Positions 1-7,415 of a stretch of DNA of 33,587 bases are shown here, piece by piece. A program made the position numbers and the translations under genes. Positions within the stretch are counted from its first letter, which is position 1. Each line of letters starts with the position of its first letter. The notes under the pieces were generated by a model that was given only the letters and a program-made list of their open reading frames with translations, did not search any database and was not told where the DNA came from. Source of the DNA: Candidatus Omnitrophota bacterium (GTDB taxonomy: Bacteria; Omnitrophota; Gorgyraeia; Zapsychrales; JANLHA01); assembly GCA_023247795.1 (NCBI GenBank), contig JAHFFT010000023.1:1-33587 (forward strand), written 5' to 3'.

Positions 1-1
1 C

Positions 2-286
2 AAGCGTGTCGTCCCCAAGACCGATGATGCCGAAGGGGAAAAGGAAAAAAAAGAAGCAAAAGACGTTGAGGACATTTTTGACAATATCGAAATGCAAAAG
101 GCGGAAAATCCTGAACAGTTCAAACTAACCAAACAGGAAAAAGAAAGCCGAGATAAACTTTTAGCTGATAACCAAGTCCAGGCCGCGATCAATGTTTTAA
201 AAGGCATTCTGGTCTACGAAAAGACCGTCAACGATGCAAATGCCATTAGCAAAAGCGCAGGGGGAACAGCGGCGCATCTCAATTGA
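2..286 (+). CDS. C-terminal end of a probable S41 (CtpA-type) peptidase, partial
   Basis: The reading frame is open from the window edge and ends with TGA at 284-286, one base before tsaD, so only the last 94 residues are seen. The visible part is a charged linker rich in Lys, Glu and Asp followed by a helix with DNQVQAAINVLKGI and a short polar tail. A segment of the form D-x-Q-hydrophobic-x-x-A-hydrophobic-x-x-L-K-G is common near the C-terminus of carboxy-terminal processing proteases, which suggests a periplasmic S41 peptidase. None of the catalytic residues is inside the window, so this assignment is tentative. The one-base gap suggests translational coupling with tsaD. Confidence 0.45.
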   Translation, partial: KRVVPKTDDAEGEKEKKEAKDVEDIFDNIEMQKAENPEQFKLTKQEKESRDKLLADNQVQAAINVLKGILVYEKTVNDANAISKSAGGTAAHLN

Positions 287-287
287 C

Positions 288-1238
288 ATGAATGTGCTCG
301 GCATTGAAACCTCCTGTGATGAAACTTCAGCGGCAGTTGTCAAAAATGGTAAAACGGTCCTTTCCAATATTGTTTTAAGCAGCCTCCGGGACCATCAAAA
401 ATTCGGCGGCATCATCCCGGAAATTGCCTCGCGCCGACAAATCGAACTTATCAACACCGTCGTCAAGCAGAGCCTCAGCGTTGCTAAGTGCAAACTATCA
501 TCCATTGACGCGCTGGCCGTCACAACTCACCCCGGATTGATCGGGTCGCTTTTGGTTGGGATGTCCTTTTCCCGCGGCTTGTCGCATGCCTTACATAAAA
601 AGCTCGTTGAAGTTAACCATATCAAAGCGCACATCTACGCAAATTTTCTTGATCAACCTCAGCCGCCGCGGTTACCAGCAATAGGGCTTGTTGTTTCCGG
701 TGGACATACGGCCTTGTATTATCTTAAAAATCACCTGGATTACAAAATCATCGGCCAAACTCAAGATGACGCGGCCGGAGAAGCCTTTGACAAGGTAGCA
801 CTGATTCTTGGGCTTGGTTACCCGGGTGGACCGGCCATTGATCGGATCGCCCCAAGCGGCCAAAATCAACAGATCCGATTTCCCGTCGCTGAATTAAAAA
901 ACACTTTCAACTTCAGCTTCAGCGGCATCAAAACATCTGTTCTTTATTACACTCGTCAATGTCCGCCAAAAGACCTGGATAAAACCAAAGTGGCATTTTC
1001 CTTTCAAAAGAGTGTCGTTGCCATCCTAGTTAAAAAATCCCTTGCAGCCTGCCAGAGCTATAAAGCAAAAACATTGCTAATCGGAGGGGGGGTGGCCGCT
1101 AACTCGCAACTGAGAGCTGAACTCCTCAAACAAGCGGCCACTCAGGGCATCGCGGTCTATTTTCCTGCCTTACCGCTTTGCTTGGACAACGCCGCGATGA
1201 TCGCGGGATACGCTTATCAGTTTATAAAAAATAGTTAA
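288..1238 (+). CDS. tsaD: tRNA N6-adenosine threonylcarbamoyltransferase TsaD
   Basis: TsaD transfers the threonylcarbamoyl group onto A37 of tRNAs reading ANN codons, acting in the cytoplasm with TsaB and TsaE. The protein opens with the family signature VLGIETSCDETSAAVV, carries the metal-binding HIKAH motif near residue 105, the SGGHT nucleotide loop near residue 140 and GGGVAANSQLR near residue 270. An upstream ATG at 234 is in frame, but the family always begins two to three residues before LGIETSCDE, so the ATG at 288 was chosen, giving 316 residues, a little shorter than the usual 330-345. It follows the upstream gene by one base and has no strong ribosome site, consistent with coupling. 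Confidence 0.95.
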   Translation: MNVLGIETSCDETSAAVVKNGKTVLSNIVLSSLRDHQKFGGIIPEIASRRQIELINTVVKQSLSVAKCKLSSIDALAVTTHPGLIGSLLVGMSFSRGLSHALHKKLVEVNHIKAHIYANFLDQPQPPRLPAIGLVVSGGHTALYYLKNHLDYKIIGQTQDDAAGEAFDKVALILGLGYPGGPAIDRIAPSGQNQQIRFPVAELKNTFNFSFSGIKTSVLYYTRQCPPKDLDKTKVAFSFQKSVVAILVKKSLAACQSYKAKTLLIGGGVAANSQLRAELLKQAATQGIAVYFPALPLCLDNAAMIAGYAYQFIKNS

Positions 1239-1349
1239 TCTTTTCTTCCCTATACCTCAAAAATCTTTTACAATTACTGATAGGTAGTCGTTAGCTTTGG
1301 GTAAGTACTTCACGCGGATAAAAAAGCAACTCTTATCAGGAGGTGTAAA

Positions 1350-1871
1350 ATGCCCCTCGGGAGACGACCAAAACCGAATACCAATGAAGATGAAAAAACC
1401 ATTGAAATCAGCGCGCAAATGCAGGGGTCTTTATGCTTCAAGGACCCGGTTAATCTTAAAATCAACGGAAATTTTAATGGGACTCTGGAAATGAAGGGGA
1501 CATTAACAATCGGCAGCTCAGCTTTTGTCGAAGCCGCGCATATCACTGGCGACAACATCATCATTGCCGGAAAAGTGAGAGGGGATATCATAGCCCAAAA
1601 AATGCTCGTTCTTATGCCGACCTCCGTCCTCACTGGAAACATCTCAACACCTAAACTGAACATTGTTGAAGGGGCCATTTTCCAAGGCCAATGTCAAATG
1701 ATGGAAGACCTGCTCAATCCGGAAGAAGTTGCTAAATATTTGGAGATTGATCTTCCCTATATCATCAATCTGGCCAATGAAGGAAAAATCCCTGCTATTA
1801 GAAAAGGAGAAGGTTGGTCGTTTGAACGATCAAAGATTGACACCTGGGCCGCCTCCGGCAAAATTTCGTAA
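1350..1871 (+). CDS. Bactofilin fused to an excisionase-type helix-turn-helix
   Basis: Residues about 15-112 have the alternating hydrophobic/Gly pattern of a bactofilin (DUF583) beta-helix, with repeats such as LKINGNFNGTLEMKG and IIIAGKVRGDIIAQ. Bactofilins polymerise into membrane-associated filaments that position cell-envelope enzymes. Residues about 118-170 (starting LNPEEVAKYLEIDLPYI) form a MerR/excisionase-type helix-turn-helix, including NEGKIPAIRKGEGWSF and a terminal KIDTWAAS helix. The total is 173 residues. The start is fixed by AGGAGGT at 1339-1345, five bases before the ATG. The same HTH type recurs alone in the next gene. Whether the fused HTH binds DNA or serves in protein contacts is unknown. 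Sure of both domains, not of function. Confidence 0.85.
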   Translation: MPLGRRPKPNTNEDEKTIEISAQMQGSLCFKDPVNLKINGNFNGTLEMKGTLTIGSSAFVEAAHITGDNIIIAGKVRGDIIAQKMLVLMPTSVLTGNISTPKLNIVEGAIFQGQCQMMEDLLNPEEVAKYLEIDLPYIINLANEGKIPAIRKGEGWSFERSKIDTWAASGKIS

Positions 1872-1914
1872 TAGCATTTGTTAAATCAATAATCCCAACA
1901 CCTCATATTCGTTC

Positions 1915-2214
1915 ATGTCAGAACAATTCATTACCGTTCGTGAAAGCGCCCAACTCTTAGGAACATCGGAAAAAAAAATCATGGACATGATTGATTCAAA
2001 AGAATTGCAGGCCTACCGCATAGCAAACCAATTTCTGCGACTGAAAAAAGAGGAAGTGTTGAACATTCGTAATTCCGGAACGGTTGTCAACGAAACTCAA
2101 AAATTTCCATACACCTCAGCAGAAAGGGTTGCTGACTTTTTTTATTTTAATGATTTTTATATCTTTGCGTCAGTGATTGTCATTTGGCTGCTTTACGTCA
2201 TTTTTTACACATAA
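1915..2214 (+). CDS. Excisionase-type HTH protein with C-terminal membrane helix
   Basis: This 99-residue protein has an N-terminal helix-turn-helix of the excisionase/MerR kind (residues about 5-55, FITVRESAQLLGTSEKKI, then KELQAYRIANQFLRLKKEEV), a polar linker, and one C-terminal hydrophobic helix (about residues 78-97, IFASVIVIWLLYVIF). It is therefore predicted to sit in the inner membrane with the HTH in the cytoplasm. It lies 43 bases after the bactofilin-HTH fusion and shares its HTH type, so the pair may work together, for example tying DNA or a protein partner to a bactofilin filament. The ribosome site is weak. No named family is claimed beyond the HTH. Confidence 0.75.
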   Translation: MSEQFITVRESAQLLGTSEKKIMDMIDSKELQAYRIANQFLRLKKEEVLNIRNSGTVVNETQKFPYTSAERVADFFYFNDFYIFASVIVIWLLYVIFYT

Positions 2215-2252
2215 TTTTCATCCCGCCTTGCAAAGCAAAAGCCAAAAATAAC

Positions 2253-2280
2253 TTGTCAAACATTGAGGTTTTGCTAAAAT
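2253..2280 (+). promoter_or_regulatory. Promoter of the CAT-anticodon tRNA
   Basis: TTGTCA at 2253-2258 and TAAAAT at 2275-2280 are separated by 16 bases. Transcription would start near 2287, seven bases before the mature tRNA 5' end. Confidence 0.6.
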
Positions 2281-2293
2281 CTTAAAACTTTTC

Positions 2294-2370
2294 GGCGGCG
2301 TAGCTCAGCCTGATAGAGCAAACGGCTCATACCCGTTGTGTCACTGGTTTAAATCCAGTCGCCGCCACCA
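2294..2370 (+). tRNA. tRNA with CAT anticodon (elongator Met, or Ile2)
   Basis: The cloverleaf folds by eye. The acceptor stem GGCGGCG/CGCCGCC is perfect, the D stem is GCTC/GAGC, the anticodon stem AACGG/CCGTT encloses CTCATAC with CAT at 2328-2330, and the T stem is ACTGG/CCAGT. CCA is encoded at 2368-2370. G1-C72 pairing and the absence of three G-C pairs in the anticodon stem exclude the initiator. Met versus lysidine-modified Ile2 cannot be settled by eye. Two positions are unusual: the D loop AGCCTGATA has T where G18 is expected, and the T loop TTTAAAT has T where C56 is expected. Confidence 0.92.
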
Positions 2371-2426
2371 CTCTTTTTCACAGCTCTTAAAAACTCCGCA
2401 AAAAAAATTAAAAGACAAAATATTGA

Positions 2427-2455
2427 TTTACAGTCGCTCATATGATCCCTATATT
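2427..2455 (+). promoter_or_regulatory. Candidate promoter of the DUF134 gene
   Basis: TTTACA at 2427-2432 and TATATT at 2450-2455 are separated by 17 bases, with a predicted start near 2462. The 5' leader then contains a small hairpin, TTTGCT-CAA-AGCAAA, at 2467-2481. Confidence 0.45.
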
Positions 2456-2515
2456 ACTTATAAGCATTTGCTCAAAGCAAACCTGCCGTTGATTGTAACA
2501 AAAACTCAAAATGCT

Positions 2516-2989
2516 ATGCTAAAAAAGGGGCGACCTAAAAAAATTAGATACATTCAAAATCTACCACGAATTGTTCAATTCAGCCCTAGAGGAAAGCCAG
2601 GACGACCCGATGAAATAGAACTTTCGGTAGAACAATTTGAAGCCATCAAATTAGCTGATTTTCAAAACTACAATCAATTTGAGGCAGCGGTTTCGATGCG
2701 CCTATCAAGAGCAAGCTTTGGTAGGATTTTAAGACAGGCGCGCAGACTGCTTGCTGATGCCATTGTAAACGGAAAAATCATAAAAATAAGGATGGGGGAC
2801 GCACAAATTGGAGTCAAAAAGTCCGATTTCACTGAACAAAAATTAGCTGAAGAAATTGCGAAATTCAAGCAAACCGCAGATAATCTCCTAGGTCAAAACA
2901 AGACAGAAGAGACATCCAACAACAAGCCACGAATTTCCGCACAAGATACCAGCGAACAATCTGCAGAAAAAAGTCCAAATAAAACATAA
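2516..2989 (+). CDS. DUF134 (UPF0251) helix-turn-helix protein
   Basis: Residues 1-95 match the DUF134 pattern: a basic start (MLKKGRPKK), a GKPGRPDEIELSVEQFEAIKL segment, then ADFQNYNQFEAA and the HTH core MRLSRASFGRILRQARR followed by LADAIVNGK. Family members are small DNA-binding proteins resembling sigma-factor region 4; their targets are mostly unknown. Residues 105-157 form a hydrophilic tail rich in Glu, Gln, Asn and Lys, longer than in typical members. The frame stays open upstream into the tRNA, so the start was set at the ATG immediately before the family's conserved N-terminus; the ribosome site is poor. It probably has its own promoter and may autoregulate. Confidence 0.8.
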   Translation: MLKKGRPKKIRYIQNLPRIVQFSPRGKPGRPDEIELSVEQFEAIKLADFQNYNQFEAAVSMRLSRASFGRILRQARRLLADAIVNGKIIKIRMGDAQIGVKKSDFTEQKLAEEIAKFKQTADNLLGQNKTEETSNNKPRISAQDTSEQSAEKSPNKT

Positions 2990-3082
2990 TAAGCACACAA
3001 AAGCAATGACTCGCGTTAAACACGACAACAAATGAACATTCTACTAACTTCCTATAATATATCTTATGTTAACTAATTGATC

Positions 3083-3098
3083 TGCGAAAATTTTCGCA
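3083..3098. repeat. Perfect 16-base palindrome in a convergent gap
   Basis: TGCGAAAATTTTCGCA equals its own reverse complement. It lies in the 167-base gap between the convergent DUF134 and PPOx-like genes. No run of T follows on either strand, so it does not look like an intrinsic terminator. The rest of the gap is AT-rich and holds nothing else recognisable. Confidence 0.6.
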
Positions 3099-3156
3099 AG
3101 CAAACACTTCCATCACTTTTTTTATTGTTAATTGTTTTGCCTACTTCTAGAAGTTT

Positions 3157-3564
3157 TTAAAGTGGAATTGACTCAGGTTGCTTCTGATGTGGGGTCATTG
3201 CCTCCATTGAATCAATGGAAATCTCAAGGAGAACAAAATTGGGATCATCTGGTGAGGCGAAATACTGTCGAAGCATTGGAACGTGGTTAAACACCAAGGT
3301 CTTTTTTTCTATATTAGTCGTGATTTTGCCCTTACCAGCACAGCGGCAATACCACATCTTTCGATCCACAAAACACATTTCAACCTGGGGATTTCGCCTA
3401 ATCTGATCAATTGTGCGTGAACGGGATAACAAAGCAATCAATAATTGATTGTCTTCCGTAAGAAATGGCATCATGGGCCGCACCCTTGGTTGATTGCCGT
3501 CCATCGTTGCCAGGGTTCCAAAGCCCGAATCTTTAATCAAATCAATGACTTCATCTTTGATCAT
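3157..3564 (-). CDS. FMN-binding PPOx-like (pyridoxamine phosphate oxidase family) protein
   Basis: The 135-residue protein has the split-barrel flavin-binding pattern of the pyridoxamine 5'-phosphate oxidase-like superfamily: FGTLATMDGNQPRVRPM near the N-terminus, LLIALLSRSRTIDQIRRNPQVEMCFVD in the middle, and a closing VLLEISIDSMEAM strand. Such proteins use FMN, F420 or heme, and the substrate cannot be read from sequence. A TTG 18 bases upstream is in frame, but AAAGGAG sits five bases before the ATG at 3564, which decides the start. It ends a four-gene minus-strand run (coiled-coil protein, cyclophilin, XdhC-like, this gene). General enzyme class is likely; exact role unknown. Confidence 0.75.
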   Translation of the reverse strand: MIKDEVIDLIKDSGFGTLATMDGNQPRVRPMMPFLTEDNQLLIALLSRSRTIDQIRRNPQVEMCFVDRKMWYCRCAGKGKITTNIEKKTLVFNHVPMLRQYFASPDDPNFVLLEISIDSMEAMTPHQKQPESIPL

Positions 3565-3593
3565 TTTAGGCTCCTTTCGCAATCCGTAGCGGT

Positions 3594-4385
3594 TTATATC
3601 GCGCGCTGTCTTTCCTTAAATTTTTCACTACTTACGAATTTTTGATTGCACTGTCCTATGATATCCGCAGCAATGGACACGGCAATTTCTTCTGGCGTTT
3701 GCGCTCCGATATCAATGCCGGCGGGGATTCTGACGCGCTTCGTTAAACTTGAATTGACCCCTTCTGCTTTTAATCTTTTAAAAAACTTGATCCGCTTTGC
3801 CTTGCTGGAAATGACGCCCATATATCTTGCCCTTGAATTGATGACCACCTTCAAGCATTCATAATCATATTCATTGCCCTGAGTTACAATCATCACAAAA
3901 CTGTTTTCATCTAAATTCTGCTTAGCCAATTGTTCGGCATGCCGGCCGATAATGATTTTATCGGCATGCGCGAATCGGCGCTTGTTCGCGAAATCCCTGC
4001 GATCGTCAATGATGACAATCTGAAAATCCAGCAGCTTGCCTAAAATTGAAACAGGTAACGCAATGTGTCCAGCCCCGCAAATGATCAATTTTCTTTTATC
4101 GGCAAAAGGCTCAATAAGCACCTTACTTCTTGATGAAATCTTGCGAGCGGTCGGTGTGTTCAACTCCAAAATCAACGACTTCTTTTGCTTGATGGCGTTC
4201 AAACTTTCGGCAATGATCTTTGCTCGATGGATGGGATTGATGGCGGTTCCAAGTCGTCCGAAACTCTCTCTGCTCGCCAATACAAGCATTTTTTCTTTCC
4301 GATAACGAGGCGCGAGAATTGTGACAATGGCAAAACCCTGGCCAGACAACGCGGCCTGATAGGCTTTTTTAAAAACAGCTTGCAT
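3594..4385 (-). CDS. XdhC/CoxI-family molybdenum cofactor maturation protein
   Basis: XdhC-type proteins bind molybdenum cofactor, help its sulfuration and deliver it to molybdenum hydroxylases in the cytoplasm. This 263-residue protein has the XdhC N-terminal region (about residues 10-75) and a C-terminal Rossmann-like domain beginning KLIICGAGHIALPV near residue 98, then IVIIDDRRDFANKRRF, VIVTQGNEYDYECL-type and YMGVISSKAK segments, and the conserved end RIPAGIDIGAQTPEEIAVSI. The GAGHIA loop and AGIDIGAQTPEEIA block are diagnostic. It starts nine bases after the cyclophilin gene. The likely client is the xanthine dehydrogenase-family enzyme encoded at 7416-11157, though it sits in a separate operon. 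Confidence 0.88.
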   Translation of the reverse strand: MQAVFKKAYQAALSGQGFAIVTILAPRYRKEKMLVLASRESFGRLGTAINPIHRAKIIAESLNAIKQKKSLILELNTPTARKISSRSKVLIEPFADKRKLIICGAGHIALPVSILGKLLDFQIVIIDDRRDFANKRRFAHADKIIIGRHAEQLAKQNLDENSFVMIVTQGNEYDYECLKVVINSRARYMGVISSKAKRIKFFKRLKAEGVNSSLTKRVRIPAGIDIGAQTPEEIAVSIAADIIGQCNQKFVSSEKFKERQRAI

Positions 4386-4394
4386 AAAATACGC

Positions 4395-4988
4395 TTACTC
4401 TTTCAAATAAGCTCTGATGATCTTTTGATCTTCCAAGGGGCGGCTGCTGCTTTGATCAACGGAGACATTTTCAATTTTTTCTACCGTCTCATAACCGCTG
4501 ATCACTTCGCCGAAGATCGTATGATGCATATTGAGCCAAGGTGTCGCAACGGTCGTTATAAAAAATTGGCTGCCATTCGTGTTCGGGCCGGCATTCGCCA
4601 TCGCCAATAACCCCTTGCGATCAAAACTCATCTTTCCCGAAACCTCATCGGCAAACGGCTTCCTCCAAATGCTTTCTCCGCCCATGCCTGTTCCCGTCGG
4701 GTCCCCACCTTGGATCATAAATTTTTTGATCACCCGATGAAAAATAATGCCATCATAATAACCCTTCTTGACCAGCCCTATAAAATTTTCGCAGGCCTTG
4801 GGCGCCACGTCTGGATACAATTTTAAGGCGACATTCCCTTGAGTTGTTTCCAAAATCACAGTCGAACCTCCTTGTTTCTCTTGTGCTAAAATTTTTCCAT
4901 TAAACGTTAAAATAAAAAATCCCGCGATAACAACGGCTAGAAAAACAACATATTTTTCAGGTTGAATTCTTATTTTCATTTCGATCAT
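4395..4988 (-). CDS. Exported cyclophilin-type peptidyl-prolyl isomerase
   Basis: Peptidyl-prolyl isomerases speed proline isomerisation during folding. After a short basic N-terminus there is one hydrophobic segment (about YVVFLAVVIAGFFILTF) ending in ILAQEKQGG, a signal peptide or anchor, so the enzyme works in the periplasm. The catalytic domain shows the cyclophilin blocks IFHRVIKKFMIQGGDPTGTG, GLLAMANAGPNTNGSQFFIT, TPWLNMHHTIFGEV and ends in DQKIIRAYLKE. The Trp in TPWLN, tied to cyclosporin binding, is present. The start at 4988 is preceded by GGAGGGG; the ATG at 4979 is almost as good. Either overlaps the upstream coiled-coil gene by about 23-32 bases, so the two are coupled. Confidence 0.9.
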   Translation of the reverse strand: MIEMKIRIQPEKYVVFLAVVIAGFFILTFNGKILAQEKQGGSTVILETTQGNVALKLYPDVAPKACENFIGLVKKGYYDGIIFHRVIKKFMIQGGDPTGTGMGGESIWRKPFADEVSGKMSFDRKGLLAMANAGPNTNGSQFFITTVATPWLNMHHTIFGEVISGYETVEKIENVSVDQSSSRPLEDQKIIRAYLKE

Positions 4989-6354
4989 GCCCCTCCATTT
5001 CCCTTTCTTCATCAAGTTCGACTTTTTGCTCGCCGTCCTGAACATTCAAAATCTCTTCCGGCGATGGCGGCCGCTTTTCCACCGACCTTGCTTCAATTTT
5101 TTTCAATTCCTGAGTAATCCGATCCGGGGCCAAATGAATGCCGTCACCCTGTTTAACTTGCTCCCGCAGATCCTCAGTAAGGGGATCCTGAGGAACAGCA
5201 CTTAACTGTCCGCCCCCCCGCTTATCAGTACTGTCGGCAATTGCCGTCGATTCGGCAACGATTTGCTCAGGCGCGTTTTGCAATTCCTCAACGGGTGAAC
5301 GCGGATCATTTTGTTTTCCTGAATCTCTCTGTCCAACCCCTTTGATTTTTTCAACCAATTCATTGATCTTCTGTTTCTTTTCCTCCAATTGATGACGTTC
5401 CTCCAACAAGGATTTTTCCAGTTCGCTGATTTTAGCCTTAAACGTTTGACTCTCTTTTTGAGCTGACTTCAGATCATCTTCTTTAACAAAAACCTCTTTC
5501 TCAACTTCTTTAACTTTGTTCTCAAGTTGATTCACGCGCTTTTGGTATGACTGGGCTTCCATTTCCGAATTTTTAGCCGCCACCTGAAATGCCCGTGACT
5601 GATCCTTAACCTCTTTCAATTCCTTTTCCAACACGTCTTTCACTTTATTAAAATCTTTCCGATTTTTCTGCTCATACCCCAAGGCCTGTTCCGCTTTTTC
5701 CAAGGCCACCAACTTCTCCTCATGCAAAGACACCAAAATTTGATGTTTTTCCTTTAATCCGTCAAATTGATTTTTCAATTCATCCATTTGCAGGGACCGC
5801 TCGGTTTCCTTTTTAACACTTACCTGATCGACCGGTTGAACGGGCGAAGAAACGGCGGTAGACACTGATTGGATTCGCAACCCCGCGGTCCCACTTTCCA
5901 AAGCCTGCTGTTGATCCTTGCGCGCCTTGGTGGCTTCGGCGATTCCTTTTTTAATCTCTTCCGGCAATCCCCTCAATGGCGTAGCTGCTAATTTTTGCTT
6001 TTTCAAATCGAAAGACTGAAAAAGCCTGCTAAAAAACGCCCCTCCCTTTATTTTATCCTTGGACACTTGCTCAAATGAAGAAGAATTTTTTAAAACAGCA
6101 GGCTTCTTCTTGAAAAAGGAAAAGGGAATTTCAAAAAAATCGGTGGGGGTCTTTTGAGAGGCCTGCTTCTGTTCAACTTCTAAATCCAAACGCTTTAAGA
6201 CATCTGTCGCTTCCACGGCCGGCTTCAGTTGAGCGGCATCCTTGATTGGCTCAACCAAAATTTTCTTTTCATTCAACTTTTCGCTAACAATCAGCCAACC
6301 AACGGCCAATAACCCTGCGCCACAGATGACCAAAAGGAAAATGAACGCAATCAA
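4957..6354 (-). CDS. Membrane-anchored coiled-coil protein of unknown function
   Basis: The 465-residue protein begins with one hydrophobic helix (residues 2-25) that should anchor it in the inner membrane. A low-complexity Lys/Glu/Gln region follows, then a long heptad-rich coiled coil (about residues 185-350) and an acidic C-terminal tail. No enzyme motif is visible and no family is recognised. The start is TTG at 6354, chosen because GGAGGT lies five bases upstream and no good ATG is near. It leads the minus-strand run of cyclophilin, XdhC-like and PPOx-like genes. A structural or envelope-organising role is possible, but is a guess from the architecture. Confidence 0.65.
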   Translation of the reverse strand: MIAFIFLLVICGAGLLAVGWLIVSEKLNEKKILVEPIKDAAQLKPAVEATDVLKRLDLEVEQKQASQKTPTDFFEIPFSFFKKKPAVLKNSSSFEQVSKDKIKGGAFFSRLFQSFDLKKQKLAATPLRGLPEEIKKGIAEATKARKDQQQALESGTAGLRIQSVSTAVSSPVQPVDQVSVKKETERSLQMDELKNQFDGLKEKHQILVSLHEEKLVALEKAEQALGYEQKNRKDFNKVKDVLEKELKEVKDQSRAFQVAAKNSEMEAQSYQKRVNQLENKVKEVEKEVFVKEDDLKSAQKESQTFKAKISELEKSLLEERHQLEEKKQKINELVEKIKGVGQRDSGKQNDPRSPVEELQNAPEQIVAESTAIADSTDKRGGGQLSAVPQDPLTEDLREQVKQGDGIHLAPDRITQELKKIEARSVEKRPPSPEEILNVQDGEQKVELDEEREMEGHDRNENKNST

Positions 6355-6372
6355 TCGTTACCTCCCCGAGGG

Positions 6373-6400
6373 TTGACAAGATTTTTCATTTCCATATAAT
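6373..6400 (+). promoter_or_regulatory. Perfect consensus promoter of the mocA-like gene
   Basis: TTGACA (6373-6378) and TATAAT (6395-6400), both exact sigma-70 consensus, are separated by 16 bases. The ATG of the gene begins at 6407, where transcription itself should start, so the mRNA is expected to be leaderless. A 10-base palindrome ATGAATTCAT (6399-6408) spans the end of the -10 and the start codon. Confidence 0.8.
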
Positions 6401-6406
6401 GAATTC

Positions 6407-7000
6407 ATGTTTTCCTGCATCCTCTTATCCGCTGGAGAAAGCTCTCGCTTTGGTTCTCCTAAAGGCCTGGCAACATCACAAAATAAAACGGTCATCCAAC
6501 AACTTCAAGAAACCCTGGTCAATAGCCAAGTCGATGAAATCATTGTCGTGCTTGGCGCCCAAAAGGAAAAAATCGAACCGCACCTATTAAAACATAAAAA
6601 GTTAATCATTGTCCATAACAAAGATCATAAACTCGGTCAAACTTCGTCTTTTAAGGCCGGGTTAAAACTCACATCAATACGGGCAAAGGGATTTTTGCTG
6701 TTGCCCATCGATTTTCCATGGATAACAACCGCTACAATCAATTCTTTACTCGAACATTTTACAAAAACAAAACCCTTGATCCTGGTACCCAAGTACAAAG
6801 ATCGAAACGGACACCCGCCGATCTTTCATAACAAATTATTACCTGAACTACTCAATCTTGACACCTCCGTTGGTGTCAATTCCTTCATTCATGCCCATCA
6901 AAACAAAACGACGTTTTTCCCGATGGATGATATCGGCACAGTCCTCACCTTCAATACCCAGGAAGAATTTCAAAAGGCATGGGAACAACGTCCTACCTAA
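6407..7000 (+). CDS. MobA/MocA-like molybdenum cofactor nucleotidyltransferase
   Basis: This 197-residue protein belongs to the NTP_transf_3 group that attaches CMP or GMP to molybdopterin. The nucleotide-binding loop ILLSAGESSRFGSPK sits at the N-terminus; DEIIVVLGAQKEKIE, NKDHKLGQTSSFKAGL and the metal-binding LLPIDFPWIT follow, then GHPPIFHNKLLPELL. The closeness to MocA (SSF near GQ, GHP-PIF) and the neighbouring XdhC and hydroxylase genes suggest it makes the cytosine dinucleotide cofactor used by xanthine dehydrogenase-family enzymes, but MobA-type GTP use cannot be excluded. There is no ribosome site because the promoter ends six bases before the ATG. It stands alone on the plus strand. 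Confidence 0.85.
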   Translation: MFSCILLSAGESSRFGSPKGLATSQNKTVIQQLQETLVNSQVDEIIVVLGAQKEKIEPHLLKHKKLIIVHNKDHKLGQTSSFKAGLKLTSIRAKGFLLLPIDFPWITTATINSLLEHFTKTKPLILVPKYKDRNGHPPIFHNKLLPELLNLDTSVGVNSFIHAHQNKTTFFPMDDIGTVLTFNTQEEFQKAWEQRPT

Positions 7001-7015
7001 GGGTGAAAATCGCAT

Positions 7016-7411
7016 TTACTGATAAGCAATGATGTCGGCTTTGTAATTGGCGCGAATATAGGCGTTGCCCAAAAGCTGTTGGGGCGGGAGTTTTTTCCAG
7101 AAGCCGCTTGAATTCACTTGAATATTGACGATCGCGTCTCCTCCCAAGATCGCCGCCTCCCTTTTCATAAGCTCCAAAATATCTGTCAATTTCTGATTGC
7201 GTTCCGTATTCACCGTGACGTAACCAATGAGTTCATGCGGCTGGGTCACTTGCTCAAGATAGGCGACCTCACTCGCGGATTTCTTCGGCGGATAAAAACT
7301 CATTGTGATTTCTTCTGAGTCAACCTTTTTAAAGCTACACCCGGTTGCACAAAATGAAATCCCCGTTGAAAAAATGACACTCAGGAAAAAGATATAAATC
7401 CAATTTTTCAT
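7016..7411 (-). CDS. Small lipoprotein following the molybdenum hydroxylase
   Basis: The 131-residue product starts with a basic-hydrophobic signal (MKNWIYIFFLSVIFSTG) and ends in a lipobox-like FCATGC near residue 25, so it is likely lipidated and exported. The mature part has segments TQPHELIGYVTVNTE and LMKREAAILGGDAIVNIQV, a pattern seen in small envelope lipoproteins where a GADAV-like turn follows a helix; no specific family is claimed. The start at 7411 is preceded by GGAGGG, which lies inside the last codons of the hydroxylase gene; the gap is four bases. Its presence at the end of the operon is unexplained because the hydroxylase itself is cytoplasmic. Confidence 0.7.
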   Translation of the reverse strand: MKNWIYIFFLSVIFSTGISFCATGCSFKKVDSEEITMSFYPPKKSASEVAYLEQVTQPHELIGYVTVNTERNQKLTDILELMKREAAILGGDAIVNIQVNSSGFWKKLPPQQLLGNAYIRANYKADIIAYQ

Positions 7412-7415
7412 AAAC

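Noticed and set aside
1310..1678. 122-codon minus-strand open frame
   Set aside because: Antisense shadow of the bactofilin gene.
2336..2515. DUF134 reading frame starting inside the tRNA
   Set aside because: The tRNA is well formed and the conserved protein begins at 2516.
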